Assembly (NCBI RefSeq): GCF_000787575.1
Contig: NW_012236493.1
Span: 124,001-188,000 of the forward strand
Reading direction: 5' to 3'
Source of the DNA: Acytostelium subglobosum LB1
Taxonomy: Eukaryota; Evosea; Eumycetozoa; Acytosteliales; Acytosteliaceae
DNA length: 64,000 nt
Positions 22,485-33,341 of this stretch are shown here, piece by piece. The notes beneath the pieces are model-generated. The model searched no databases. It was not told the DNA's origin and worked only from the letters and a program-made list of their open reading frames with translations. The position numbers were made by a program, and so were the translations under genes. Position 1 is the first letter of the stretch. Each line of letters begins with the position of its first letter.

Positions 22485-23054
22485 ATGCTCAAGTTGTTTC
22501 AATCATTCATTGGCAAATGGAGCTTCCATAGAGACATCGCTCACTTTGCACCAGGTCTTGGCGCAGCATCAATGCCATCGGCTGCTGCTGGAGCATCATG
22601 TACATTGGGCAATCCCAGATCATCAACATCATCGTCATCAATACCAACAACATCGACCAATCCATTTGGAGTCGAACGTATGACAGTCGATGGACAAGCA
22701 TCATTCACAACAATGACATCACAAGATGATGCCAACTCGTTGCAATACGAGGAGAGTGGCATACTCATTAGCAATGATAATGCCGGTACACCAGTCAACC
22801 AGCGATATATATATAGGTATCAAGACGACAGGATACATGTCTACTTTGATGCAGTGCCAAACGATGGACGACTGCTACATAGTCTAGACTTTATCAACTC
22901 AAATCTTGCCACAGGACATCATTGGTGTCCACCCGACACCTACGATGCCACATACGAGTTTGTCAATCCACACGAGTTCCATCTAACATACTGCGTTCAA
23001 GGTCCAAAGAAGAACTATAAGATGACAACAGTGTTCAAGCGACGAGACAACTAG
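22485..23054 (+). CDS. DUF6314-like protein
   Basis: About 189 residues from the ATG at 22485; the frame stays open upstream to 22440, but the extra leader is low-complexity TGATTGAT repeat. The start MLKLFQSFIGKWSFHRDI, the middle ASFTTM...LQYEESGIL and Y-rich strand YIYRYQDDRIHVYFD, and the end HHWCPPDTYDATYEF / YCVQGPKKNYKMTTVFKR match the layout of the DUF6314 family, a small beta-barrel-like domain of unknown function. A Ser/Thr-rich insert of about 45 residues sits near residue 50. No neighbour suggests a role. Confidence 0.72.
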   Translation: MLKLFQSFIGKWSFHRDIAHFAPGLGAASMPSAAAGASCTLGNPRSSTSSSSIPTTSTNPFGVERMTVDGQASFTTMTSQDDANSLQYEESGILISNDNAGTPVNQRYIYRYQDDRIHVYFDAVPNDGRLLHSLDFINSNLATGHHWCPPDTYDATYEFVNPHEFHLTYCVQGPKKNYKMTTVFKRRDN

Positions 23055-23225
23055 TGTGTCTCGTGTTGCTTGCGTCATTCATTCATTCATTCATAAAGCT
23101 CAAAAACTAGACTTGTACATCAATCATCTCTATCAGTCTCCTACTTCATCTTTACCTGTACATAATACATATACACCTCATTCTTCATCTATTGCTTGAA
23201 AGCTAGTCCTACATATCGATCGATA

Positions 23226-23483
23226 ATGGTTACGAAAGCACAAATAGGTCTGTTTCTGACTGTCGTTGCTACTGGATCACTGATAGTATGGATACACAAT
23301 GATCAGAATGATGCAAGAGCTGTACGTATCATGTCGCCTACATCGTGATTGATCAATCATCTAATCAACTTGACATCACATGCGACATATATATAGAAGA
23401 TGAGACAGGGCGTTCTGAAAGACATTGAGAAAGAGAAGTGGAAAGAGTTGAACAGAGGCAACAAACCAGATGACAGTAAATAG
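23226..23483 (+). CDS. pet117: PET117-like cytochrome c oxidase assembly factor
   Basis: Small two-exon gene: 23226-23321 and 23397-23483, giving 60 residues. Intron borders are GTACGT and TATAG. Residues about 6-24 form one hydrophobic helix after a short basic start. The second exon begins KMRQGVLKDIEKEKWKELN, matching the conserved MR-x-GV-x-DIE block of PET117, a small mitochondrial inner-membrane factor needed to assemble cytochrome c oxidase. Length is on the short side but within the family. Support rests on the short motif, the single N-terminal TM and clean splice sites. Confidence 0.8.
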
Positions 23484-23787
23484 ATTAGTACAATAGGATG
23501 ACTGACTGCTTGGAATGGATTGGTCGTGTTAGAGGGTTGGCTATTTATTGAATGAGCATAGGAATGTGAGGGGATTGAAGAGCAATGTGATCTAATTTGT
23601 ACAGTTTGAAGCTGGTTGATTGATAGATGGTCTGGAGAAGTGAGTTATTGTTGTTGTTGAATTGGCTTGTTGGAGTAGTTGTTGGATCTCTAGATGGTGG
23701 AAGGTAAGGGAAGGATTGGATTGGATTGGATTGGGTTTGGTGAAAGTGGCGCGAGTATTGACGGCTGCTATTAGGTCATCTGATTGT

Positions 23788-26241
23788 TTAGTGGTGCTTA
23801 TGATTCTTCATTCCTTTTAGGTGGCCTCGATCATGATGGCGTCCTGATGCGGCCAGCATGAAGTATGATAAGATTACAAACAGGAATGCAAGCAAAACGA
23901 TCAATAGTAAAAATCTCTCTGTAAATCATGATGAGTTATGTTAGTGATCAATCCCGATCCAGTAATCAAGCTGGTATCCATGTATACATACTCCTTGATT
24001 TCTCAAGTCTCTGCACTCTGTCTTCGTATTGATCCACTTTGCTCTTTAGTGAATTGACCTGCTTCGACAGCTCTTGAGTGGCACCAATGTTCTCAAATAT
24101 CAACGCTTGATTCTTGATGACTAACAGGTTCTCCACTTCTCTTCCATTTATATATCTGTTTCCAATCGTCTTGATTGATTGTGGTAATATGGCCTATGTA
24201 TGATTGGATTGATGATGATTAGTCTTCACTATAATATATGATTGAATGATTGGATGAATGTATGTATACTTACACCTAACTCTTGAGCGATGACACCTCT
24301 ATCTTGGTTGTCGTATGGGTCCATTCCATTCATTAACATCCACTCTGGATGCAGCTTGTAGTCGTAGATCTTCATTCTATTTACATTGTCGAGATTCTGC
24401 TTGCTGTCCACACCCTGGACATCGTATTTGATTCGGAGATCTGAAGGATGGTAGACACCCTCGGAGGCATAGATCGTTCCCTGCACCGAGAGCGCGAACG
24501 TCGGGTTGTCCACATTGATGCCAACCTTGCCGTTGTAAATGATGGTCTTGTCGGCCTCGCCTCGCGTCCACTCGCATCCGCCCAGCTTGGTGGTGTTGAA
24601 GCTGGCCGGGATGTTGCTGACAGACGCCGATTGCTGCAGGTTGTTTGTGGTCGATGACGCTGTCGGGATCAGGTTGTTGCTCAGGGTGAGCGTGGGGCGT
24701 GGGGAGTGTCCAGGCGACTGCAGCCTCATCGAGGAGAAGTCGGGATAGGTGGAGAGGTTGGAGCCGAGCGTATTGAATGGTGAGCTGGGCTCGGCGGGGG
24801 TGTGCGCGGGACTGAGGTCGGTGGCGGCGGGCGACACTGACGGTGAGCTGATGGCCGTGCGCACAATTAGTGCCGGCGATATGTAAGAGACTATGCAGTA
24901 CTCTTGTGCCATGCAGCGGCCCCAGAGCGAGACGACCAGCTGGTTGTACTCTTGGTGTGGGTTGGGTTGTCCATTCCTGCGTGCATTGTTCAGTGTGGCC
25001 TTTCTGAAGTGCAGACGCTGTATCGAGACAAGTGATCCAAACTGGATGGCCACGGGCTTGGGTGCATGCTCGCCCTGCTTCTCACGCTTCGAGTTGGTCT
25101 GGAACAGCTCGACCTCGAGCTCGGGCTGCACATTCTCCATGCGGTTCTTGATGCCCTTGATTGTGAGTGTCAGGCCGTTGATTGGGGTCTTCTGGCCGTC
25201 GATGATCAGGTAGGATGGAGTCTGTGTTGGGTCAACAGATGACGATGTAGGCATGCCGTTATCAAAGTGCTTGGGATAGGAGGCTGTGATGTCGAGCTGG
25301 AAGTGGTTCCTGCGACAGTAGACCCACGAGCTGTTGACGTAGGAGAAGCCCTTTGAAGCGATGATCTGCAGCTGGGGCACGGGCATCTCCTCGCCGTTGG
25401 CGTTCATCGTCCTGTACCATTGCTCCTGCTGGTAGTGTGTCCATTGGAAGGGTGGGTCGCGCTCGCCGTACGAGATCAGTGGCGACAGCGGGTCCGAGCC
25501 ATCGTTCTCCAACGACAGATAGTTGTCCGAGTGCATGAGTGGCGAGTGTACGGGCGAGTGATGTGGTGAGGCGAGTGGCGAGTGCTGTGGCGAGTGACCG
25601 GGCGACACGCCGCGAGGCGACAGTCCCATGGGATTCATCATACCCATGCCGCCAGCGGCCGTCGTTGTGATCGAGATCTGTGGAATGGGATACAAGGTCG
25701 AGGACATGATTTGTTGTGGCTGTTGCTGTTGCTGCTGCTGGGGTTGTGGCAGCTGGAAGGAGCCCGAGTTGGATGGGGACGAGGGTGTGTTTGATGAAGT
25801 GGGCGAGGTGTTGAACTGGTTCTGGAAGCCGGTCAGCTGCTGCTGGTGTTGCTGCAGCTGCTGGAATGTGTCCATCAGGTAGGAGCTGCCCGAGCTCTGC
25901 AGGCCGCCGGGCGACACGCTGATCTCTGTGTAGGTGCCGTCGTCGTTCTTCACCTTTCTCTTCTTTGTATTGCCATCGTCAATTATTGAGTTGAATGTGT
26001 TTAGTGAGTTGCTCAATGTGTTGGGTGGGATGAGCAATGGTGGAATTTGATGTTGTTGTTGTGGTTGTTGTTGCTGTTGCTGCTGTTGTTGCTGTTGTTG
26101 TTGTTGGACAATACTATTCATGTAAGAGTCCATTGACATGTCCATCATTGGTTGTTGTTGCTGTTGCTGCTGTTGTTGTTGTTGCTGTTGCTGCTGCTGC
26201 TGATGCTGCTGCTGATTCATGTTACTGTTGTAACCGTCCAT
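23788..26241 (-). CDS. mrfA: MYRF/MrfA-type membrane-anchored transcription factor
   Basis: Three exons on the minus strand: 26241-24274, 24193-23992, 23918-23788, giving about 766 residues. Order: Gln-rich N-terminus (two long Q tracts, residues about 10-65), Ser/Pro-rich linker, Ndt80-type DNA-binding domain (about 255-470, beginning PPFQWTHYQQEQWY). Then comes the intramolecular-chaperone auto-processing domain (about 570-680) with HPSDLRIKYDV, where Ser600 and Lys605 keep the five-residue spacing of the self-cleaving Ser-Lys dyad. After that come a coiled-coil-like segment and one transmembrane helix (FLLLIVLLAFLFVILSYF) in the last exon. Family members trimerise in the ER, cut themselves and send the N-terminal fragment to the nucleus. 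In Dictyostelium MrfA acts in prestalk gene expression; that role is inferred here. Confidence 0.92.
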
Positions 26242-26769
26242 TGTTTATATTTGATTGTTTGTTTTAACTATATTATATATACTATTAATTAATTATTAAT
26301 CAATCAAATAAATATAAATATATATATTATATGTTGTAAAAGAAGAGTTGAAGTGAATGAATGATAGCTATCAAGTGGGTGAGTGATGTATGGTGTGAGT
26401 GGGTGTGTCTGAGAGGGTGTGTGCGTGAGGGTATGTTCCTCTAGCTTGAAGGGCACAAGAACAACTAAGTGAGGAGAGATATCTGAAGAGTGGGTGAGTG
26501 AGCGAAGGAAATGGTTATGTTTATGTGTGTTTGTTCCTTTACCAACTGACACTTTGAATGAAAAAATAATATAAAAAAAGAAAAAGGAAGTTTTTATCTA
26601 ACCCGTTCCTTTTGTTTGGTATCAATAATCCGTTACAAAGTAAAAAAAAAACAACTTTCAAATACTACTGTTTAGGGGAAGTTCCTTTTTTGGAACTAAA
26701 TGTTTGAATGTGTCGTTAATTCATTAGTCCAAACAAACAACAAAGACAGACAGACAAAGAGATAACAGA
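26242..26769. other. Divergent promoter region, mrfA / methyltransferase
   Basis: About 530 bp between divergent genes. It has AT-only stretches (26270-26340), a TG/GAGTG-rich block (26370-26420), a poly-A run (26640-26650) and repeated GTTCC(T)TTT / AAAAAAGGAA-like pieces around 26570-26700. No gene seen. Confidence 0.5.
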
Positions 26770-27550
26770 ATGGCTGATGAAGTTGTTGAGTTCGACAGCA
26801 GTAAGCTTGGAACAAAGGAGCAGTATGTACTCAATGTTTGAATGATTGAATGATTGAATGAATATGAATGAATGAATACTGACTCGCTCAATCATTGGTA
26901 GTTGGGAGGAATGTTATGATCGTGAGATTAACTGTTTCGATGAGAGTGGCGATGTTGGAGAGATATGGTTTGGAAAGGCATGTTTGAAGAAGATGTGCAA
27001 GGAGATTGCTGCACTTGGTGATGTGTCAAAGGACGCCGCAGTGTTGGATATTGGATGTGGCAATGGTTATACTTTGGTCGAACTACATAGGCTGGGCTTC
27101 ACCAATCTACATGGCTCGGACTACTCGCCCAAAGCCATCGACCTCGCCACGAGGATTGCACAAAGCGAGAACATACCCAGCGACAACATACATTACTTTG
27201 TCGACGATATACGCAGCTCAACAGTGTTGGATCATACATACGACATCATAGTGGACAAGGGAACGTTTGATGCGATGGCCCTCTCTGACGACAAGGAGCA
27301 GGCACGCGAGGATTACCGACGCACTGTTATACGCACGATCAAGGCTGGTGGCTACTTTGTCATCACCAGCTGCAACTTCACACAGGCTGAGCTGCAGACA
27401 TACTTTGGCGGCGTTGGCATGTTCATCTTCCTGCACACAGTACAATATCCCGTGATGCGCTTTGGTGGCTCCCAAGGCCAGTCGCAGACTACATGTGTAT
27501 TCCGCGTGCCAGCTGCCGACAGTGGAACTTCCAGCAGCACTTGCCATTAA
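26770..27550 (+). CDS. EEF1A lysine methyltransferase 2-like (METTL10/Efm4 family)
   Basis: Two exons: 26770-26822 (only 53 nt) and 26902-27550, giving 233 residues. Splicing joins SKLGTKE to HWEECYDREI, recreating the family's LGTKEHW start, followed by GDVGEIWFG. The SAM-binding motif I reads VLDIGCGNGYTLVELH (about residues 87-102), with DYSPKAIDLA, a DDI acidic loop and VDKGTFDAM. The C-terminus has the family's FGGSQGQSQTT. METTL10/Efm4 enzymes methylate a lysine of elongation factor 1A in the cytosol. The long second-exon frame alone would miss the N-terminus. Confidence 0.9.
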
Positions 27551-28131
27551 AGGCAACAGCACCCCCACCAAGTTGTGTGTGTGTTCCGCGGAAGTTAGGT
27601 TCGCACATCTCGCGAATTGTTTGCGATCTCCGCAGTCGGCACCAAAACAGGAACAAGTATGAATCTACACAGAGGCAACTCCAACTAAAGTGTGTGTACT
27701 TGTCGACTTAAATGTGTGGGGTTGTTGTCCAACCAACCAACCAAGCAACACTGATGTAAATGATGTTGTGTGTGTGATGGATACATTCAATCATTCATTC
27801 ATTCACATCAAATACATAATACATATACACATACACACAAAGAGATAAACAACACTCAATAAACACAGGTCTAGTCTTGAGCGGTCATCAATTATAAGTC
27901 ATTCATTCACCTTTAAGTTATACTCTACTACATACACACATTCACATCACATCACTTCACAACATCATATCATACATATACCTACATACATAAAACAACA
28001 TATAGGCAACGCAGCAGTAGCAGTAACAGCATAGGAGTAGGCAAAACATATTTAAACACTCTATTGAGTCATCAATCAATCACATTCAATATCAATCATT
28101 CATACATAACATTATCACAAATAGAGAGAAG
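27551..28131. other. Intergenic spacer
   Basis: About 580 bp. The first 110 bp are unusually GC-rich for a spacer, with a TTCCGCGGAA palindrome at 27584-27593, and read like a 3' UTR. After that come CATT/ACAT-rich repeats leading into the sirtuin gene. No coding potential supported. Confidence 0.5.
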
Positions 28132-29282
28132 ATGACAGAAGTTAATGATTATCTCTATTGTGAATATCAATGTCCAAACTTTGATGATACCAGTTTGGAT
28201 GAGATAGTTGATCCTGAAACTGTAAGTCCACATACACATCAAACGACCAATCAATCAATCAATCAATCACTCATGTGAACCAAGTACTAATACAATATTA
28301 GCTAATATTCAACCAAAACAAAGACAAGTTGGAGAAACTATCTAATGAGTTACTATGTGGTAAAAGAGTTGTATTCGTCACTGGCGCAGGACTGAGTGTT
28401 CCAAGTGGTTTGGCAGCATACAGAGGAACAAAGCAAGCAACATGGGAGAACTTCATCATGGATTGGGGAACGAGGAAGAAGTTCAAACAGAACCCGACCA
28501 ACTGGTGGAACCAATTCTGGCTGCGCACTCACGAGAAGCAAGAGTACATCGATGCTCAGCCCAATCCAGGCCACTTTGCCATCTCCAGTCTGGTTGATCT
28601 CTGCAATGTCCGAGTGATCACACAGAACATTGATGAACTCCACCTGAAATCAAAGATCCCAGAGCCCAAAGTCATAGAGATCCATGGACGAATTGGACTC
28701 TACAAATGTATCAAACCAGGATGTATATACTCATACGACAAATCAATCAATGACCTGGATATCAATCGTTATGGTATGTTCATGGAATCAATCAATTCAT
28801 TCAATCATTCAAACAACAATACTAACCAATCATACATAGCAATCAACAACACATCTATGAAGGGAGGTGATCTTATGATTAATGCACCGGATTGTCCAAA
28901 CTGCCGCGCACCTATATTACCACAATCGTTGTTGTTTGATGAAGACTACAACTCACATTCATTCCTGCGATATCATGACGCAATGAACTGGATTGACAAT
29001 GCCGACGTCTTTGTATTTGTCGGCACATCATTCTCAGTGGGCATCACAGACGAGATCGTCTATCAAAGCAAGCAGTATGGCAAATCATTGTACAACTTCA
29101 ACCTCTATCCCGAGGAGAAGATCAAGAGCATGGTCAACATTCTTGGCGGCTCCGAGATCACACTGCCAATGCTCGAGCGAATGGTCATCTCCAAGGCACT
29201 GAAGCGCACTGGTCCACTGATATGGCGAGAGAGCAGTGTCAAGTCTTTGACCATGGAATCATCAAAACAGTATCCATGGTAA
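28132..29282 (+). CDS. Atypical sirtuin (Sir2-like NAD-dependent deacylase)
   Basis: Three predicted exons: 28132-28221, 28302-28773, 28840-29282, giving about 334 residues. The second intron (66 nt, GTATGT ... CATAG) keeps the frame and has no stop, so it can be misread as coding. Sirtuin motifs: [17 protein letters not shown] (NAD-binding; canonical GAG present, but AYRG replaces the usual PDFR), TQNIDELH, the catalytic His in EIHGRIG, zinc cysteines in YKCIKPGC and CPNC, and GTSFSVGI. The usual FGE after the zinc site is LFDEDY here. The enzyme should remove acyl groups from lysine using NAD, if active. The subclass is unclear because of the altered loops. Confidence 0.85.
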
Positions 29283-29404
29283 CTAGTTTGTTATATGTTA
29301 GCGCGTTCGTTGTATACATCATCATCATCATTAAACATTATTAATATTAATGGATGGAATCTTGGCGAAAGGTATTGAAATGTATTTGCAAAGTCGCGAG
29401 CATT

Positions 29405-29995
29405 TTAGATGGAGTCGACACATGTGAAGTATGTGCCTTCGACGCACTGTGGTTCGATGGCCTCGTACTTGGTACACTTGATGCAGAAGTCGTCGCATTG
29501 GGCGGCGTAGAGCTGGCCGTTCTCACACTTGATGCTGTTGGGTGCGGCACATATTGGGAAGGGAGATATGGTGAATGCACCTGGATACGTGCCATTGCAG
29601 TCGACTGATGTGTACTGGTACATGGCGGCGTAGCCACGGTAGGTGTCCAAGATGAACTCAAAGTCGCGACAGGTGTTGTTGGCATAGTATCCGGCCGAGT
29701 TGGTGCATGTGTCGTAGGGCAGCACGGTGACATTGTCATTGACGTTGCAGTTGTACTCGTCGTAGTGGTAGGAATAGGCGGCGGTGGCATTGCAGGTGTA
29801 AGTCCAATACTCGTAGACACAGATGCCCTGCACGTAGCCATCGATCTCGACCACCTCGGACTGGCAATCGGACGAGTTCAAATAATTGTTGACATAGTAC
29901 ATTGGACTGGTGTCAGCATTCGACAGACCTCCAGAATGTAGTAGCAGTGTAGAGCACAGCAATGTGCAAAGTACAAATAATGTCAATTGATTCAT
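29405..29995 (-). CDS. Secreted Cys-rich protein, family unknown
   Basis: Single-exon gene of 196 residues with a clear signal peptide (hydrophobic residues about 3-19). The mature part is acidic and Tyr/Asn-rich, with about 15 cysteines in spaced pairs and several N-glycosylation sequons (for example NSSDC, NVTVL, NNTC). It looks like an extracellular or vacuolar small protein held by disulfides. I recognise no named domain. Its 3' end lies 120 bp from the tail of the sirtuin gene on the opposite strand. Confidence 0.75.
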   Translation of the reverse strand: MNQLTLFVLCTLLCSTLLLHSGGLSNADTSPMYYVNNYLNSSDCQSEVVEIDGYVQGICVYEYWTYTCNATAAYSYHYDEYNCNVNDNVTVLPYDTCTNSAGYYANNTCRDFEFILDTYRGYAAMYQYTSVDCNGTYPGAFTISPFPICAAPNSIKCENGQLYAAQCDDFCIKCTKYEAIEPQCVEGTYFTCVDSI

Positions 29996-31044
29996 TATCT
30001 ATCTGTTCTTGTTCTATTTTATCTGTTTGTATTTTATATATGTAAGTAAGTTGAATGAATTTGAATGATCCTGAATACGATTGTGTACACAATCCAATCT
30101 GATCCAATCCATTCCAAAGTTTAATTGTTGTCTGATGGACACAGAAGGCCCTAGTCTAGGTCTTTGCATGGGGGTCGTTTCAAACAATCAAAGGGTACCC
30201 CCTTTGCTACTTCCACTGAATTCCGTTTCGGAACTGGAAACACGGGTGTAATGATGGTCGATAATCGCTATCATTCGCAAACAATGGGGTTTTTTTATGC
30301 ATATGGAAATTCATGACAACCATCATGGTCAACCTTGGGGAGGTACAGTATTAATACAATGATCATTGACCCTTCGTTTGACTATTCACAACAACAGACG
30401 ACACTTCTCTATTCTAACAATCGGGTAGATAATCGTTCGCTTAGATATTATTGAAGTGAAGTTCATTAAATAAGATTAAATGACAAGCACACCATCTTGA
30501 TTATGTTCGGGACAACAGGACTATGTTGCTAGATAGTGATAATGGTTGGATAGGATTGACTACTATGATGATGATGATGTATCTTGTGGTTTTGAGAATT
30601 TTCTCATTCAATGTGTATTAACAAGTTTGTTGTTTAGGGTTGGTGGAACACTCTTGTTTATAAGTTTACTAGTCCATCATTTGGTATTAACAACTAAACT
30701 ACACACACACACACATAACTATAAGTTCAAACTAATAGACTGGAAATCAAATAAACAAGTTTTCAAAAGTATGTCTTGTTTGTCTGTCTTTGGTTTCGAA
30801 TGATGATTGATTGAATGAATGTCATTCCACCCAAGACCACTTCATCAAGTTTGGACACCACTTCAATTTTTAATTTTTAACCTCATTCTGAAGTTGACAA
30901 CCTCTTGCACTCTCACTCTCACCAACTCATTCACTCACTCTTGCTCACACTCTTATTGACAATCTATCTCTATCTTGCTAATATATATATATACATCTAG
31001 TTCAAATAGATATATACATACATATACAATATACATACTAAATA
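29996..31044. other. Intergenic region, bidirectional promoter
   Basis: About 1.05 kb between the minus-strand secreted protein and the plus-strand threonyl-tRNA synthetase. A GC-richer block at about 30130-30260 contains a CAAAGGG ... CCCTTTG hairpin (30189-30206) and a G-run. The rest is AT-rich, ending in CTCACT/CACTC pyrimidine runs and a TATATATATA block near 30980. Open frames here are short and lack domains. Confidence 0.5.
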
Positions 31045-33341
31045 ATGGAAGGAGCTAAAGAGGAAGTACCACCACAACAGACTGAGCAGAAGCCAGTTGA
31101 CAAGAAGCAGATGCAACAACACAAGCAGGCACCAAAGGAGAAGAAGGAGAAGGCCCCAAAGGTCCAGCTTGTCCTCGCCAACCCAGAGTACGTCGTTGAG
31201 AGAATCAAGATTTGGGATGAGCTCAAGGCTAAGCATGATGCTGAGATTGCCAGTAAGTTGATCATGTTGTTGTTGTCGCGTGCATACTGAGACAGACTTA
31301 CTAATGCTTGTTGTGTTGTAAAGACTTGCCCGATGTACCAATCAAGGTAACCATGCCAGACGGAAGTGTTCGTGACGCTTTGGCCGGTAAGACCACCCCA
31401 TTGGCCATTGCCAAGTCGATCTCCAACAGTCTTGCCAACTCGATCGTGTCGTCCACCGTGAACGACCAGGTTTGGGACATTGCCAGACCACTCGAGAAGG
31501 ACTGCAACCTCGTCCTGTGCAAGTTTGACACTGAGGCCGGAAAGAAGACCTTCTGGCATTCATCTGCTCACATCCTTGGTCAAGCCATGGAGAAGGTCTA
31601 CGGTGGTCAACTCTGCATTGGACCAGCCACCAACGAAGGCTTCTACTACGATATGGCTATGACTGACAAGTAAGTTTTTCCCGTGTGTGGCTAATATGGA
31701 CCAAGATACATGATTGCTCACATCATTCATCACTCAATCAATCAACTTCAACTCATTGTAAACAACAGGATTGTGTCATCTGATGACTTTGCAACCATTG
31801 TTGAGGTTGCCAACAAGATCATTCAGGAGAAGCAGCCATTCGAGAGATTGCATGTGCCACGTGACACTGCCCTCGAGCTGTTCAAGTACAACAAATACAA
31901 GAAGGAGATTATCTCCAAGATCCCCGCCGAGGACACCGTCTCTCTGTACCGTTGTGGCACCTTGGTCGACCTCTGCCGTGGCCCACACGTTCCCAACACT
32001 GGATACGTCAAGGCCTTCAACGTCGTCAAGAACTCCAGTGCCTACTGGCTCGGCAAGGCCGAGAACGACCCATTGCAGCGTGTCTACGGTATTGCCTTCC
32101 CCGACAAGAAGCAGATGGACGAGTACGAGAACTTCATGAAGGAGGCTGCCCTTCGCGACCACAGGAACGTCGGCAAGAACCAGGAGCTGTTCTTCTTCCA
32201 CCCATTCAGCCCGGGCTGCGCCTTCTTCCTGCCACACGGCGCCAGGATCTACAACAAGTTGGTGGAGTTCATTCGCCAGGAGTATCACAGGAGAGGATTC
32301 ACTGAGGTCATCACCCCGACCATGTTCTCGCAGCAGCTGTGGGAGAAGTCGGGTCATTGGGCCAAGTACAACGAGAACATGTTCAACCTCAAGTGCGACG
32401 ATCAGAACTACTCTCTCAAGCCAATGAACTGCCCCAGCCATTGTCTGATGTTTGCCAACAGATCGCGCTCATACCGTGAGCTGCCCATCCGTTTCGCCGA
32501 CTTTGGTGTGCTGCACAGAAACGAGCTGGCCGGCGCCCTCACCGGTCTCACCCGTGTGCGCAAGTTCCAGCAGGACGACGCCCACATCTTCTGTACCCAG
32601 GAGATGATCGAGTCGGAGATCAACAACTGTCTCATGTTCATGAACCACGTCTACGGTATCTTTGGCTTTGAGTTCACCCTCGAGCTGTCCACTCGCCCAG
32701 AGAACCATCTCGGCGAGGCTTCCCAGTGGGACATGGCTGAGAACCAGCTCCGTGACGCCCTCAACAAGTTTGGCAAGCCATGGAAGCTCAACCCAGGTGA
32801 TGGCGCCTTCTACGGCCCCAAGATCGACATCCACATCACCGACGTGTTGAAGAGATCTCATCAGTGCGCCACTATCCAGCTGGACTTCCAGCTGCCAATC
32901 CGTTTCGAGCTCGAGTACATGGGCAGCGGACCAGAGGAGCGCCACCGTCCCGTCATCATCCATCGTGCCATCCTCGGCTCCGTGGAGAGAATGATGGCCA
33001 TTCTCATCGAGCACACTGGTGGCAAGTGGCCATTCTGGCTGTCGCCACGCCAGGTGCTGGTGGCCACCGTCAGCGAGAAGTACATCGAGTACGGCCAGCA
33101 GGTGGCTGCGTCGCTCACCGACGCCGGCTTCTTCTGTGAGGTGGACGTCTCTGACAAGACCCTCCCCAAGAAGATCCGTGAGGCTCAGCTCGCTCAGTAC
33201 AACTACATCCTTGTGGTTGGTGAGGAGGAGACCACCAACAAGACCGTCAATGTTCGCACCCGTGATAACGCCGTTCGTGGCTCTATCTCTGTTCAGGCTC
33301 TGATTGACGAGTTGAAGCAAGTCTCCAAGGAGTTCAAATAA
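31045..33341 (+). CDS. thrS: Cytosolic threonyl-tRNA synthetase
   Basis: Three exons: 31045-31252, 31324-31669, 31769-33341, giving about 708 residues, close to animal cytosolic ThrRS. A Lys/Gln-rich eukaryotic extension (residues 1-45) precedes the TGS domain (about 72-135; [18 protein letters not shown]), then the editing/SAD region with [14 protein letters not shown] and [15 protein letters not shown]. The class II core has [33 protein letters not shown] and [10 protein letters not shown], with [13 protein letters not shown] as motif 3. The anticodon-binding domain closes the protein. It charges tRNA-Thr with threonine using ATP. No targeting presequence is seen, so this is the cytosolic form. 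High GC and codon bias fit a highly expressed gene. Confidence 0.97.

Noticed and set aside
31776-33320. Long minus-strand open frames opposite the threonyl-tRNA synthetase
   Set aside because: They are mirror frames of a GC-rich, codon-biased gene and contain no domain; the plus strand is clearly ThrRS.
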